Assembly (NCBI RefSeq): GCF_002777745.1 | Contig: NZ_MEIO01000053.1 | Location: 39,105 to 103,104, forward strand | Direction: 5' to 3' | Source of the DNA: Snodgrassella alvi | Lineage (GTDB): Bacteria; Pseudomonadota; Gammaproteobacteria; Burkholderiales; Neisseriaceae | Length of the DNA: 64,000 nt | In this document: one piece after another, positions 35,852-45,151 of the stretch | How positions within the stretch are numbered: the first letter of the stretch is position 1 | Layout of the letters: each line of letters starts with the position of its first letter | Translations under genes and position numbers: made by a program | The notes under the pieces: model-generated | Databases searched by the model: none | What the model saw: the letters and a program-made list of their open reading frames with translations, nothing else | Told to the model about the DNA's origin: nothing

Positions 35852-37091
35852 TGTGGTGATTATTGGAGCCGGGCCGGCAGGGGCGATTGCCAGTGCTTTA
35901 TTGAATAAAAAAGGTTATCGTGTTTGTGTATTGGAAAAGCAGGCTTTTCCCCGTTTTGTGATTGGTGAAAGCCTGTTGCCACACTGTATGGAATTTATTG
36001 CCGAAGCAGGAATGCTGGAAGCTGTGAATGCTGGTGTCAAGGATGGTTTCCAGTTTAAGAATGGCGCTGCATTCAGTTGGGGTGATCGCTATACCACTAT
36101 AGATTTTACGGATAAATTTTCATCAGGTCCGGGCACAACTTTTCAGGTAACGCGTACCCGTTTCGACCATATTCTTATCAGTGAAGCGCAAAAGCAGGGG
36201 GCGGAGGTTCGTTTTGAGCATAGTGTGAATGGTATTGAATTTGAGCAGGATGTGGCTGTGCTGTCGGTAACAGATACACAGGGTATGCCTTATCAGATTC
36301 AGGCGCAATTCGTACTGGATGCCAGTGGCTATGGGCGGGTACTGGCAAAATTGCTGAATCTGGAACAGCCGTCTTCATTACCAGAGCGCATGGCTTATTT
36401 TACTCATATCGATGACAACGTCACTGATACAACCTTTGACCGCAATAAGATTCTGATATGTACCCATCCTGATCTACGCGATGTATGGATCTGGTTTATT
36501 CCGTTCAGTAATAACCGTACTTCCATTGGTGTGGTGGGTTTGCCTGAACGTCTGAATAATCATGGTGCTGAAGGTGCAGAGGCAATTTTGCGAAAATTTG
36601 TTAGTGAAGTGCCGATGCTGAAACGCATTCTGGTTAATGCACAATGGCATAATGATGTACCGTTTCGGACTTTGCGCAATTACTCTGCCAATGTTAAAAC
36701 TCTGTATGGGCAGCGTTTTGCCTTGCTGGGGAATGCTTCTGAGTTTCTCGATCCGGTTTTTTCTTCCGGGGTGACCATTGCTATGCATTCGGCCAAACTG
36801 GCTACAGATGTACTGCACCGGCAGCTTTCAGGAGAAGCAGTAAACTGGCAGCAAGATTATGCTGATGCATTACAGGTGGGTGTCAATGCATTTAAAACCT
36901 ATGTCAATGGCTGGTACAGTACTGCTTTTCAGGATGTAATCTATGCTGAACAGGTTAATCCTGAAATCAGGCGCATGATTAGCTCCATTCTCGCCGGCTA
37001 TGCGTGGGATGAAACCAATCCATATGTGATCAATTCGGAACGCCGTCTGGCGGTGCTGGCAGAAATATGTGGTCAGGCCAAGATATGCTAA
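35838..37091 (+). CDS. Flavin-dependent halogenase-like oxidoreductase of the APE cluster
   Basis: A 417-residue flavoprotein with the dinucleotide fold GAGPAG at residues 10-15, the GESLLP block at 43-48 and the WxWxIP signature of flavin halogenases as WIWFIP at 217-222. Lys74 in DGFQFKNGAAF lies where the phenolic halogenase family keeps its catalytic lysine. The protein may halogenate or otherwise oxidise the aryl head group. Members of this superfamily also act as plain oxidoreductases, so halogenation is not proven. The ATG at 35838 has AAGGGG 5 bases upstream and overlaps the MMPL gene. Confidence 0.72.
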   Translation: MNQFDVVIIGAGPAGAIASALLNKKGYRVCVLEKQAFPRFVIGESLLPHCMEFIAEAGMLEAVNAGVKDGFQFKNGAAFSWGDRYTTIDFTDKFSSGPGTTFQVTRTRFDHILISEAQKQGAEVRFEHSVNGIEFEQDVAVLSVTDTQGMPYQIQAQFVLDASGYGRVLAKLLNLEQPSSLPERMAYFTHIDDNVTDTTFDRNKILICTHPDLRDVWIWFIPFSNNRTSIGVVGLPERLNNHGAEGAEAILRKFVSEVPMLKRILVNAQWHNDVPFRTLRNYSANVKTLYGQRFALLGNASEFLDPVFSSGVTIAMHSAKLATDVLHRQLSGEAVNWQQDYADALQVGVNAFKTYVNGWYSTAFQDVIYAEQVNPEIRRMISSILAGYAWDETNPYVINSERRLAVLAEICGQAKIC

Positions 37092-37525
37092 AGATTGTTT
37101 TTTTCTGGCTGATTTTAATGTTTGGTTTGCATGGGTGCCATAGTGTTCCCGTAATTGACTCCTTACCAGTATTAAAGCAAACGCTAAGTTTACAGGTAAC
37201 TGATGCAGATGGAAGTAACAGTCTGCTGTTAATTGAGCAGCTAACAGCACAACAATGGCGCTTTGTGCAGGTAAATAGTCTGGGGGCGCCAGTATCCAGA
37301 CAGACTCTGCAACAAGGTAAGTGGCATAACGATGGTTTTCTGCCACCCAACCCCAAAGCGCGGCAATTATTTACTGCTGTTTATGCTTATCTTGGCCATC
37401 AGCATCACTGGCCTGTACCCGCTACGTTGAATGATGTCAGAATTTCTCCCAGTGCCGATGGTGCTGGTGCTGATATCAGCTGGCATAAACAGCATTGGCA
37501 AATCAGGGAGATGGCTAATGATTAA
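37085..37525 (+). CDS. DUF3261 lipoprotein of the APE cluster
   Basis: A 146-residue lipoprotein: the lipobox LHGC places the acylated cysteine at residue 18. The mature part has the DUF3261 pattern with a late FTAVYAYLGHQHHWP block. DUF3261 lipoproteins are consistent members of APE loci (ApeN type), presumably at the outer membrane together with the LolA-like protein. The start at 37085 overlaps the flavoprotein stop by 7 bases; a frame from 37067 would start inside that gene. Confidence 0.75.
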   Translation: MLKIVFFWLILMFGLHGCHSVPVIDSLPVLKQTLSLQVTDADGSNSLLLIEQLTAQQWRFVQVNSLGAPVSRQTLQQGKWHNDGFLPPNPKARQLFTAVYAYLGHQHHWPVPATLNDVRISPSADGAGADISWHKQHWQIREMAND

Positions 37526-38738
37526 GCCGGTTTTTTTAAGCCGTCCGGCAATGGTCAGCGCGCTGGGCTGTGGTGTGCATGAGCATATGAGTGCGCTGTT
37601 GGCGAAGGAAGGCAACTATCTTACCAGTAGCGATTACTGGGTAAGCGGTCAATCGTATTTATTTGGTAGAGTGCAGTCTCCTCTGCGACCTTTACCGGCT
37701 GATTTAAAGCCTGATTTCTGTAGCCGCAATAATCAGTTGTTGTGGCATGCACTTTTTCAGATTGAGGACGATATCCAGACTGCAATTGCCGAATATGGTG
37801 CCGACCGTGTCGCTGTGGTGCTGGGGACATCAACAACAGGTGGTGATGAGAACCGAGCTGCGCTTGAACACGGTTTTATCCGGCAGGATTGGGCGAACAG
37901 TGGTTACAATCAGGCTTTGCAGTTAATGTCTTCACCGGCAGATTTTGTTGCTCATGTATATCAGCTAAGCAATGTACATTATGGTATCTCAACTGCCTGT
38001 ACTTCTGGTGCACGGGCATTAATCAGTGCAGCCCGTTTACTGCGCATGGGTATGTGTGATGCGGTAATTTGTGGCGGGGTAGATACGCTGTCAGCGCTAA
38101 CTATTAATGGTTTCCATGCATTACAAGTGTTATCACCCGGGCAGTGCCAGCCATTTACAGCCGAACGTAATGGCATAAATATCGGTGAGGCGGCCGCTGT
38201 ATTCGTGATGACCCGAGATCCGACTAAAGGTTTGCCATTATTGGGCTATGGCTCCAGCAGTGATGCCTATCATATGTCCAGCCCGCGACCTGATGCTGCG
38301 GGCGCCAGAAAAGTGATTCAGCAGGCCTTACACAAAGCACAGTTGCCGGCCAGTGCCGTGGGCTGGGTTAATCTGCACGGTACCGGTACTATTCAGAATG
38401 ATGCTATGGAAGCACTGGCTATTCACAGTGAATTGGGTGCAGAAGTTTCCTGTGCTTCAACCAAGGCACTAACCGGCCATACACTTGGTGCTGCCGGCGC
38501 CCTTGAAGCAGCTTTTTTATGGATGGTTATCAGTCAGCAAACCAATCCTGCTGGTGAGTTACCCCCGCACCGGGCTAATGCACTTCTCGATCCGGAATTA
38601 GCACTTATTCATCTGACTGGTTTTCAGGAAACATTTGTTGCCGACAGTCCGCGCATAGCCTTAAGCACTTCATTTGCCTTTGGTGGTAATAACGCGGCAT
38701 TGATTATGGGGAGTAATGATGCAAACCCCGATTTATGA
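37518..38738 (+). CDS. apeO: Beta-ketoacyl-ACP synthase 1 of the APE cluster (FabF-like)
   Basis: A 406-residue ketosynthase. The Cys-His-His triad is intact: ISTACTSGARAL, VNLHGTGTIQNDAMEA and ALTGHTLGAAGALE. It should extend the polyene by malonyl condensation, probably as a dimer with the Cys-less protein encoded first in the cluster. The start at 37518 has AGGGAG 7 bases upstream; the frame could open at 37431, inside the lipoprotein gene. The letter is by order within the cluster. Confidence 0.85.
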   Translation: MIKPVFLSRPAMVSALGCGVHEHMSALLAKEGNYLTSSDYWVSGQSYLFGRVQSPLRPLPADLKPDFCSRNNQLLWHALFQIEDDIQTAIAEYGADRVAVVLGTSTTGGDENRAALEHGFIRQDWANSGYNQALQLMSSPADFVAHVYQLSNVHYGISTACTSGARALISAARLLRMGMCDAVICGGVDTLSALTINGFHALQVLSPGQCQPFTAERNGINIGEAAAVFVMTRDPTKGLPLLGYGSSSDAYHMSSPRPDAAGARKVIQQALHKAQLPASAVGWVNLHGTGTIQNDAMEALAIHSELGAEVSCASTKALTGHTLGAAGALEAAFLWMVISQQTNPAGELPPHRANALLDPELALIHLTGFQETFVADSPRIALSTSFAFGGNNAALIMGSNDANPDL

Positions 38739-39189
38739 TGTAGCCGCCTTGCTGCCACATAGTGGCAAGATGGTGCTATTAGATGAAATTGCTGCTTACG
38801 ATGAGCAAAGTTTGACAGCATATGCTTGTGTAAAACCACAGCAGATACTGGTTACCGATGGTTACTTACCTTCTTGGGCTGCCATGGAAATCATGGCTCA
38901 GGGCGTTGCAGCATGGGCTGGAGCGATAGCTCATGATGCTGGTGAACCGGTGCGGCTGGGTTTCTTGCTGGGGACAAGAAAATTACAGCTTTATTTTTCT
39001 ACACTACCGGTGCCGGCTGTATTGCAGATTAAGATTCAAGCATCTTTACAGGATACCAATGGCTTTGGCGTTTTTGATAGCCAGTTATGGCTGTGTGATG
39101 AAAACAAAGAACCAGATCAGTTGCTTGCAGAAGCAGCACTTAATGTATACAGCCCTACTGAGAACATATTAACGCATGATGATGAATAA
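38719..39189 (+). CDS. apeP: Hotdog 3-hydroxyacyl-ACP dehydratase of the APE cluster
   Basis: A 156-residue protein related to FabZ. It opens with YDVAALLPHSGKMVLLDEI, and LPHSG.MVLLD is the usual dehydratase signature. SWAAMEIMAQGVAAWAG near residue 55 forms the central helix with the catalytic acid. It is a second dehydratase besides the one fused to the ligase. Two ATGs overlap at 38716 and 38719; the latter has better spacing to GGGGAG. It overlaps the ketosynthase and ketoreductase genes. Confidence 0.82.
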   Translation: MQTPIYDVAALLPHSGKMVLLDEIAAYDEQSLTAYACVKPQQILVTDGYLPSWAAMEIMAQGVAAWAGAIAHDAGEPVRLGFLLGTRKLQLYFSTLPVPAVLQIKIQASLQDTNGFGVFDSQLWLCDENKEPDQLLAEAALNVYSPTENILTHDDE

Positions 39190-39916
39190 CGATAAAACCA
39201 TTTTGGTTACCGGTTCTGCCCGCGGTATTGGTAAAGCCATAGCACTGACTCTGGCGCGGGCAGGCTGGGATATTGTGTTGCACTGTCGCAGCCAGCGTGC
39301 TGAGGCTGAAAAAGTGGCGGCAGACATTGCCACATTTGGTGGTCGTAGCCGCATACTGACTTTTGATATCAGTGACCGGCAGGCATGTCAGGAAACTCTG
39401 CTGGCTGATATAGAGCAGCATGGTGCTTATTATGGTGTGGTATTGAATGCCGGTATTACTCGCGATAATGCTTTTCCTGCGCTAAGTAATGAAGACTGGG
39501 ATCAGGTATTGGGTACGAATCTGGATGGTTTTTTTAATGTTCTGCACCCACTGATGATGCCGATGATACGCCGGCGCAAAGCAGGGCGGATTGTTTGTGT
39601 TGCTTCTGTTTCGGGGATAACCGGTAATCGGGGACAGGTAAACTACAGTGCTTCCAAAGCTGGCCTGATTGGTGCTGCCAAAGCACTGGCAGTAGAACTG
39701 GCCAGACGTAAGATTACTGTTAATTGCGTGGCACCCGGGCTGATTGAAACAGAAATGATTGATGAGCATGTACCTGTTGCCGAAATTCTTAAAGCTATCC
39801 CTATGAATCGAATGGGGCAGGCAGAAGAGGTAGCCCATGCTGTGGCTTTTCTGGTATCGGAACAGGCCGCTTACATTACCCGGCAGGTATTGGCTGTGAA
39901 TGGAGGATTATGTTGA
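39176..39916 (+). CDS. apeQ: 3-oxoacyl-ACP reductase of the APE cluster (FabG-like)
   Basis: A 246-residue short-chain dehydrogenase. The cofactor site TGSARGIGKA is near residue 12, NAG near 90 and the catalytic YSASKAG near 155, preceded by a serine-containing VASVSGITG strand. It would reduce the 3-oxo groups formed by the ketosynthases before dehydration. Three ATGs in a row begin the frame. It overlaps the dehydratase by 14 bases and the second ketosynthase by 7. Confidence 0.88.
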   Translation: MMMNNDKTILVTGSARGIGKAIALTLARAGWDIVLHCRSQRAEAEKVAADIATFGGRSRILTFDISDRQACQETLLADIEQHGAYYGVVLNAGITRDNAFPALSNEDWDQVLGTNLDGFFNVLHPLMMPMIRRRKAGRIVCVASVSGITGNRGQVNYSASKAGLIGAAKALAVELARRKITVNCVAPGLIETEMIDEHVPVAEILKAIPMNRMGQAEEVAHAVAFLVSEQAAYITRQVLAVNGGLC

Positions 39917-41136
39917 GACGTGTTGTGATTACAGGCATGAGCGGTGTCAGTGCACTGGGGCATGACTGGCCGACGGTAAAAAACGGTCTGCTGGCTTACA
40001 AAAATAAGGTAGTCTGCATGGATAGCTGGGAGCGGTATAAAGACCTGAATACCAGACTGGCTGCGCCGGTTTCAGATTATCGTCCGCCAGCTCACTGGAC
40101 GCGCAAGCAGTTGCGCAGTATGGGGAAAGTGGCCCAGATGTGTACACAGGCGGCAGAAGACGCACTGGCGGATGCAGGATTGCTCGGAGAAGAATCAATA
40201 AAAGATGGGCGTATGGGTGTTGCATGTGGTTCATCTACAGGTAGCCCGCAGGATATTCGTGATATCAGTGAACTTGTTCTCAATGGCAGTTCTGCGAATT
40301 TTAATGCCAATACTTATGTGCGCATAATGCCACATACTACTGCTGCTAATCTGTCAATTTTCTTTGGTCTTACCGGCCGGGTAATTCCTACATCCAGTGC
40401 ATGTGCCTCTGGAAATCAAGCCATCGGGTATGCCTATGAAGCAATCAAATATGGCAAGATTGATATGATGCTGGCAGGAGGAGGAGAAGAATTATGTGTT
40501 TCCGAAGCTTTTGTATTTGATTCTCTGTTTGCCACTAGTTTGCGTAATGATACGCCGGAACTGTCACCATGCCCCTATGATGCCGGCCGTGATGGGTTGG
40601 TTATTGGTGAAGGTGCAGGTATTCTTGTGCTGGAAGAATATGAAATGGCCAAAGCCCGTGGAGCCAGAATTTATGCTGAGATAGTTGGGTTTGCCTGTAC
40701 CAGTGATGGTTCACACATTACTCGTCCGGAACGCACTACCATGCGCCGTTGCATGCAGATGGCGCTTGAAGATGCTCATCTGCCGGCTGCTGAGGTGGGA
40801 TACATTAATGGTCATGGTACGGCAACTGAACAGGGTGATATTGCTGAAACTCTTGCAACTGCGGATGTTTTTGGTTATGTGCCGATAAGCTCGCAAAAAA
40901 GTTATCTGGGACATACATTGGGTGCCTGTGGTGCACTGGAATCATGGTTCTCGATTCAGATGATGAATGAAGGCTGGTTTGCGCCTACTCTGAATCTGAA
41001 TCAGATCGATAACCGTTGTGGCGAACTGGACTATATAGTCAATAGTACACGTACAATTGATACTGAATTTGTTATGAACAATAATTTTGCTTTCGGTGGC
41101 GTAAATTCTTCTCTCTTATTTAAACGGATGGGCTAA
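39910..41136 (+). CDS. apeR: Beta-ketoacyl-ACP synthase 2 of the APE cluster (FabF-like)
   Basis: A 408-residue ketosynthase with an intact triad: TSSACASGNQAIG, INGHGTATEQGD and KSYLGHTLGACGALES. It is distinct from the first ketosynthase (different Cys-loop sequence, GGGEELCVSEAF block), so the two enzymes probably handle different chain stages. GGAGG lies 3-4 bases before the ATG. It is the last plus-strand gene of the cluster; its final 17 bases overlap the convergent phosphopantetheinyl transferase. Confidence 0.87.
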   Translation: MLRRVVITGMSGVSALGHDWPTVKNGLLAYKNKVVCMDSWERYKDLNTRLAAPVSDYRPPAHWTRKQLRSMGKVAQMCTQAAEDALADAGLLGEESIKDGRMGVACGSSTGSPQDIRDISELVLNGSSANFNANTYVRIMPHTTAANLSIFFGLTGRVIPTSSACASGNQAIGYAYEAIKYGKIDMMLAGGGEELCVSEAFVFDSLFATSLRNDTPELSPCPYDAGRDGLVIGEGAGILVLEEYEMAKARGARIYAEIVGFACTSDGSHITRPERTTMRRCMQMALEDAHLPAAEVGYINGHGTATEQGDIAETLATADVFGYVPISSQKSYLGHTLGACGALESWFSIQMMNEGWFAPTLNLNQIDNRCGELDYIVNSTRTIDTEFVMNNNFAFGGVNSSLLFKRMG

Positions 41137-41764
41137 CCGGCCACTGATGCCAGTTAAAGGCATAGTTATGCCAATGGCCAAAGCCATAAGTACAGTTTTG
41201 TGCTAATACCGAGCAGCTAGCAGGGTAAACTACACTAATATGCCAGTGCTCATCAATGACACAGCTATAGGCCTGCACAGGAGAATTTAAAGCTGGAATA
41301 TGGATTCCATCATATCCGGTTGGTATCAGACACCAGCGGCGCATGTCAGTTAACTGGCCATGACTGATTTTGATAAACGCTTCTTTAAGCGTCCATAACT
41401 GGTAAAAAGCGGTGGATAAATCCGGTTGCTGTGCTAGCCACTGTTGTTCATTATCAGAATAGCAAAGCTGTGCCAGTGCCAGAAAATCGCGTTCCTGTGC
41501 ATACTCCATATCAATACCGGGTATATGCTGTACAGAGGAGCAGGCAATCAAACCGGCGTACCCTTTTTTATGAGTCAGAGAAAAACGGCTATAGGAAGCA
41601 GAAAGCTGTTGTTTTAAAAAACGGCTGCTTTGCCAGTCAATACGCTGAGCTAATCGTGGGTATTGTTGCAAACGCTGTTTATCTGCCTGATCCAGTTTCA
41701 GACTGCTGTACTGGCCGGACACATCAGCAGAAGCTAGCAGAATTAGGCAGTCATGGTTCATCAT
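41120..41764 (-). CDS. Sfp-type 4'-phosphopantetheinyl transferase
   Basis: A 214-residue protein with the two metal-binding blocks of the family: PGIDMEY near residue 70 and FYQLWTLKEAFIK near 115. It should convert the two APE carrier proteins to their holo form. The gene is on the minus strand and converges on the last ketosynthase, overlapping it by 17 bases. The ATG at 41764 is used; a GTG at 41773 would add three residues. The region between its start and the next plus-strand gene is only 34 bases. Confidence 0.82.
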   Translation of the reverse strand: MMNHDCLILLASADVSGQYSSLKLDQADKQRLQQYPRLAQRIDWQSSRFLKQQLSASYSRFSLTHKKGYAGLIACSSVQHIPGIDMEYAQERDFLALAQLCYSDNEQQWLAQQPDLSTAFYQLWTLKEAFIKISHGQLTDMRRWCLIPTGYDGIHIPALNSPVQAYSCVIDEHWHISVVYPASCSVLAQNCTYGFGHWHNYAFNWHQWPVSPSV

Positions 41765-41798
41765 GTAGTACACTTTTTATTTATTAAAGGAGTAAGGA

Positions 41799-42224
41799 AT
41801 GAAGAAGATTTCTCAATCAATTGCATTGGTGGCACTGCTGGCTTGCGTATCTGCTGCTTATGCACGTGATGACAAGTTGCTGTTGCCCATTCAGGATGCC
41901 CTTAATGCACCAGAAGCAGCACAGGTGCTGAATCCAAACGTAAAACTTTATTTTGCTACAGGCTCAGGCCATGTAGTGAAGTCTGGTCTGGTCACCAATC
42001 GTAAAACTAATAGTGTTGGTAAGTCAGACGAAGCTGCTTGCCGCTGGGCATTTTTAGCGGCGGTAAAACAGTTGCAGGAACAGGCAAGTGCCCAGAATGC
42101 CAGAAAAGTAACCAATATCGTCAGCTATTATAAGAAGAACCGCATGGCCAGTACAAAAGTATATGAATGTCATGCCGGTGGAGTGATTGCTGGTGTGGCT
42201 CTGAAAGGAGATTTAGCAAATTAG
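41799..42224 (+). CDS. Small exported protein of unknown function
   Basis: A 141-residue protein with a clear signal peptide (MKKISQSIALVALLACVSAAYA) and a compact domain holding two cysteines (DEAACRWAFLAAVKQLQEQA and YECHAGG), which may form a disulfide. Homologues are often labelled excinuclease ATPase subunit, but there is no ATPase motif and the label is misleading. A strong AAAGGAGTAAGGA run lies before the ATG. It sits at the edge of the APE cluster and may be periplasmic. Confidence 0.8.
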   Translation: MKKISQSIALVALLACVSAAYARDDKLLLPIQDALNAPEAAQVLNPNVKLYFATGSGHVVKSGLVTNRKTNSVGKSDEAACRWAFLAAVKQLQEQASAQNARKVTNIVSYYKKNRMASTKVYECHAGGVIAGVALKGDLAN

Positions 42225-42245
42225 AAGTATGAGTATCTGCTAGAT

Positions 42246-42282
42246 AGCCGCTGTTTATCCTGCACCGGATAATCTGGCGGCT
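42246..42282 (+). terminator. Hairpin after the small exported-protein gene
   Basis: AGCCGC/GCGGCT forms the outer stem and TATCC/GGATA an inner one. The following TTAATTGT is only weakly T-rich, so termination efficiency is uncertain. Confidence 0.45.
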
Positions 42283-42390
42283 TAATTGTATATATTAAGT
42301 TATTGTAGTTTAAAATAAATTATTATTTTAAAAATTTGTACAAAATGTCTAAAAGGAGTGACTTTAATAAAAAAAATACATAAATTTAGC

Positions 42391-42419
42391 TTGTTTTCCT
42401 GTCTAATTTTACGTATATT
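42391..42419 (+). promoter_or_regulatory. Promoter of the HTH-leuA gene
   Basis: TTGTTT (42391-42396) and TATATT (42414-42419) are spaced exactly 17 bases. Transcription should start near 42426, so the message includes the N-terminal extension of leuA. Confidence 0.6.
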
Positions 42420-42477
42420 AGCTTAATAGAATATATTGTAGCATGATGAAATGAATGAATTGGACAAAAGGTCAGTT

Positions 42478-44268
42478 ATGCAATTGAATATAGACCGCTT
42501 AATTGCCTATTTCGGTGGCGTAAACGCTTTGGCGGAAGCGCTCAAACAACATTATCCTGATAGCGCTGCTTCTACGGCTGCTATCTATAAATGGCGCAAG
42601 CGTGGTTCATTGCCATTAAATCAGTTACAAAAAATTATTCTGATGGCTGAGAAGCAGAATAAGCCTTTGGATATTAATGCGTTTATGCAACATAATACCA
42701 CTACCCTGGAGAGACCAAGAATGACCAATACTAATAATCGAGTCATCATATTCGATACTACTCTGCGCGATGGGGAACAATCGCCGGGGGCTGCTATGAC
42801 TAAAGAAGAAAAAATCCGTATTGCCCGCCAGCTAGAGAAATTGGGCGTGGATGTGATAGAAGCTGGTTTTGCTGCGGCCAGTCCGGGGGATTTTGATGCT
42901 ATTCACAGTATTGCAGAAATTATCCAGAATGCTACTGTATGCTCATTGTCACGTGCCAATGAGCGCGATGTACGTAAGGCCGGCGAAGCAGTTGCACCGG
43001 CTAAACGCAAACGTATTCATACCTTTATTGCTACCAGCCCATTGCATATGGAACATAAATTGCGCATGAAACCGCAGCAAGTTAAGGAAACTGCGGTTAA
43101 AGCAGTGAAAATTGCACGTGAATATACTGATGATGTAGAGTTTTCCTGTGAAGATGCACTGCGCAGTGATATCAATTTTCTTGCTGAAATCTGTCAGGCG
43201 GTGATTGAAGCCGGTGCCACTACTATCAATATTCCTGATACAGTGGGTTATGCCATTCCATTTCAAACGGAAGCATTCTTCCGTGAACTGATTCAGAAAA
43301 CACCGGGTAGCGATAAAGTCATCTGGTCGGCACATTGCCACAATGATCTGGGGCTGGCCGTTGGCAACTCACTGGCCGCAGTAAGCGGCGGTGCACGGCA
43401 AGTGGAATGTACCATCAATGGTCTGGGTGAGCGGGCAGGTAATGCCAGTCTGGAAGAAGTGGTTATGGCATTGAAAACCCGCCACGATATTTTTGGGCTG
43501 GAAACCAATATTGATACTACGCAGATTGTGCCAACCTCGAAGATGATTTCTACTGTTACCGGCTATCCGATACAGCCGAATAAGGCCATTGTTGGGGCTA
43601 ATGCATTTGCGCATGAATCCGGTATTCATCAGGATGGTGTACTGAAATGCCGTGAAACCTATGAAATTATGTCTGCTGAATCGGTTGGCTGGAGTACCAA
43701 CCGTTTAACTCTGGGTAAGCTTTCCGGTCGTAATGCTTTCCGCACTAAATTACAAGAACTGGGCATTGAGCTTGATAGTGAAGAAACGCTCAATGCTGCT
43801 TTTGCCCGCTTTAAAGAGCTGGCAGACAAGAAACGTGAAATTTTTGATGAAGATTTGCATGCGCTGGTTTCTGATGAACTGGTGAACCGTGCTCCCGACC
43901 GCTATAAATACGTATCACTGAGTATTCGCAGTGAAACTGGTGAAGAACCAGTGGCAGAAATCGTCTTTAATCTGGACGGTAACGAAAAACGAGCCTGCGG
44001 ACATGGTTCGGGTCCGGTTGACGCGGTATTCAAAGCCATTGAGTCTGAAGCGTGCAGCAGTGCAGATTTGCAATTATATTCTGTTAATGCCATCACAGCC
44101 GGTACTGAAAGTCAGGGCGAAGTTACCGTGCGTTTATCACGCGAAGGTCATTTAGCGAGCGGGCAGGGTGCCGATACCGATATTATTGTCGCCAGTGCTA
44201 AAGCTTATCTGTCTGCCCTGAATAAACTGGATAGTAAGCCACGGATTAAAGCCCAGGGTGTGATATAA
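42478..44268 (+). CDS. leuA: 2-isopropylmalate synthase LeuA with N-terminal helix-turn-helix extension
   Basis: Residues 82-596 are a normal LeuA ([33 protein letters not shown], and the C-terminal leucine-binding domain with GSGPVDA). It condenses acetyl-CoA with 2-oxoisovalerate in leucine synthesis. Ahead of it, in one open frame, are 81 residues resembling Cro/YdaS-type DNA-binding domains ([10 protein letters not shown], then [14 protein letters not shown]). Two starts have good ribosome sites: the ATG at 42478 (AAAAGG, 6 bases) and an internal ATG at 42721 (GGAGAG, 8 bases). Both a long and a classical 515-residue form may be made. An ATG at 42451 has no ribosome site. A strong terminator follows. 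Confidence 0.88.
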   Translation: MQLNIDRLIAYFGGVNALAEALKQHYPDSAASTAAIYKWRKRGSLPLNQLQKIILMAEKQNKPLDINAFMQHNTTTLERPRMTNTNNRVIIFDTTLRDGEQSPGAAMTKEEKIRIARQLEKLGVDVIEAGFAAASPGDFDAIHSIAEIIQNATVCSLSRANERDVRKAGEAVAPAKRKRIHTFIATSPLHMEHKLRMKPQQVKETAVKAVKIAREYTDDVEFSCEDALRSDINFLAEICQAVIEAGATTINIPDTVGYAIPFQTEAFFRELIQKTPGSDKVIWSAHCHNDLGLAVGNSLAAVSGGARQVECTINGLGERAGNASLEEVVMALKTRHDIFGLETNIDTTQIVPTSKMISTVTGYPIQPNKAIVGANAFAHESGIHQDGVLKCRETYEIMSAESVGWSTNRLTLGKLSGRNAFRTKLQELGIELDSEETLNAAFARFKELADKKREIFDEDLHALVSDELVNRAPDRYKYVSLSIRSETGEEPVAEIVFNLDGNEKRACGHGSGPVDAVFKAIESEACSSADLQLYSVNAITAGTESQGEVTVRLSREGHLASGQGADTDIIVASAKAYLSALNKLDSKPRIKAQGVI

Positions 44269-44306
44269 ATAAACTAAATCAGCTAATACTAGAGGTTGAT
44301 TAATCT

Positions 44307-44353
44307 AAAAGTGCCTGTTCTTTGGTTTTCCAACCAAAGAACAGGCACTTTTT
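44307..44353. terminator. Strong terminator after leuA
   Basis: AAAAGTGCCTGTTCTTTGG pairs with CCAAAGAACAGGCACTTTT without mismatch around a short loop, and T follows. With A runs on the left it can act in both directions. Confidence 0.9.
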
Positions 44354-44497
44354 ATGTAAAAAAAACTTTAGATTTTGCTATACAAACTAACTATATTAAG
44401 TTTATGATATTTTATAAACTTATTAAATTTCAGTCATATCTGATTTACACAAGGGTTTTAAAAATTGAATTTCCCTTTATACGATTAGTTTGAAGCC

Positions 44498-44683
44498 ATG
44501 ACATATATTAAACAGTTTTTGTGGGTACTATCTGTATTTGCTTTTACCATGACTAATGCTTTTGCTGTAGTAGATGAAAACAGTACTGCTTACCAGCAAG
44601 GCAGAATGATTGGCAAGATTTTCACAATTATTTTTGTATTACTTATTATTCACAGAATTTATAAATATTTTAAAGAAAAATAG
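44498..44683 (+). CDS. Small membrane protein of unknown function
   Basis: A 61-residue protein with two hydrophobic stretches: an N-terminal signal-like segment (FLWVLSVFAFTMTNAFA) and a second one (IFTIIFVLLII), ending in a basic tail (HRIYKYFKEK). No clear ribosome site is present and the surrounding DNA is AT-rich. It lies between the leuA terminator and ureA, in the direction of the urease operon. No family recognised. Confidence 0.5.
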   Translation: MTYIKQFLWVLSVFAFTMTNAFAVVDENSTAYQQGRMIGKIFTIIFVLLIIHRIYKYFKEK

Positions 44684-44755
44684 CTTTGTATAAAGTAGTT
44701 TAGATTATCAGGCGCAGTAGTGTAATTCATTAATTGACTATTTATAGAGAAAGTT

Positions 44756-45058
44756 ATGCATTTAACCAGTCGTGAGCAGGAAAAATTAATGCTGTTTGTT
44801 GCGGGAGAACTGGCTGCCAGACGGCGTGCTCGGGGAGTGAAACTGAACTATCCAGAAGCCATCGCTTATATCAGCAGCCAGCTACAGGAAGCGGCGCGGG
44901 ATGGTATGAGTGTAGCCGAATTAATGCAGTATGGCGCTACATTATTAACCACTGCTGATGTCATGGAAGGTGTAGCCGAAATGGTGCATGAAGTGCAAAT
45001 TGAGGCCACTTTTCCCGACGGCACTAAACTGGTTACCGTACACCAGCCTATCCGCTAA
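44756..45058 (+). CDS. ureA: Urease gamma subunit UreA
   Basis: A 100-residue protein of the standard gamma-subunit length, starting [23 protein letters not shown] and ending in [14 protein letters not shown]. It is part of the (alpha-beta-gamma)3 urease that hydrolyses urea to ammonia and carbon dioxide. AGAGAAAG lies before the ATG. It is the first gene of a nine-gene cluster, and beta and gamma are separate genes. Confidence 0.95.
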   Translation: MHLTSREQEKLMLFVAGELAARRRARGVKLNYPEAIAYISSQLQEAARDGMSVAELMQYGATLLTTADVMEGVAEMVHEVQIEATFPDGTKLVTVHQPIR

Positions 45059-45151
45059 AGCATGATTCAGTTACTGTAAACATTCGCTATGGGCGAAATG
45101 ATTATTTAACAGCAAATAATATTCGCACCATACCTATTCAGGAGAAACGGT

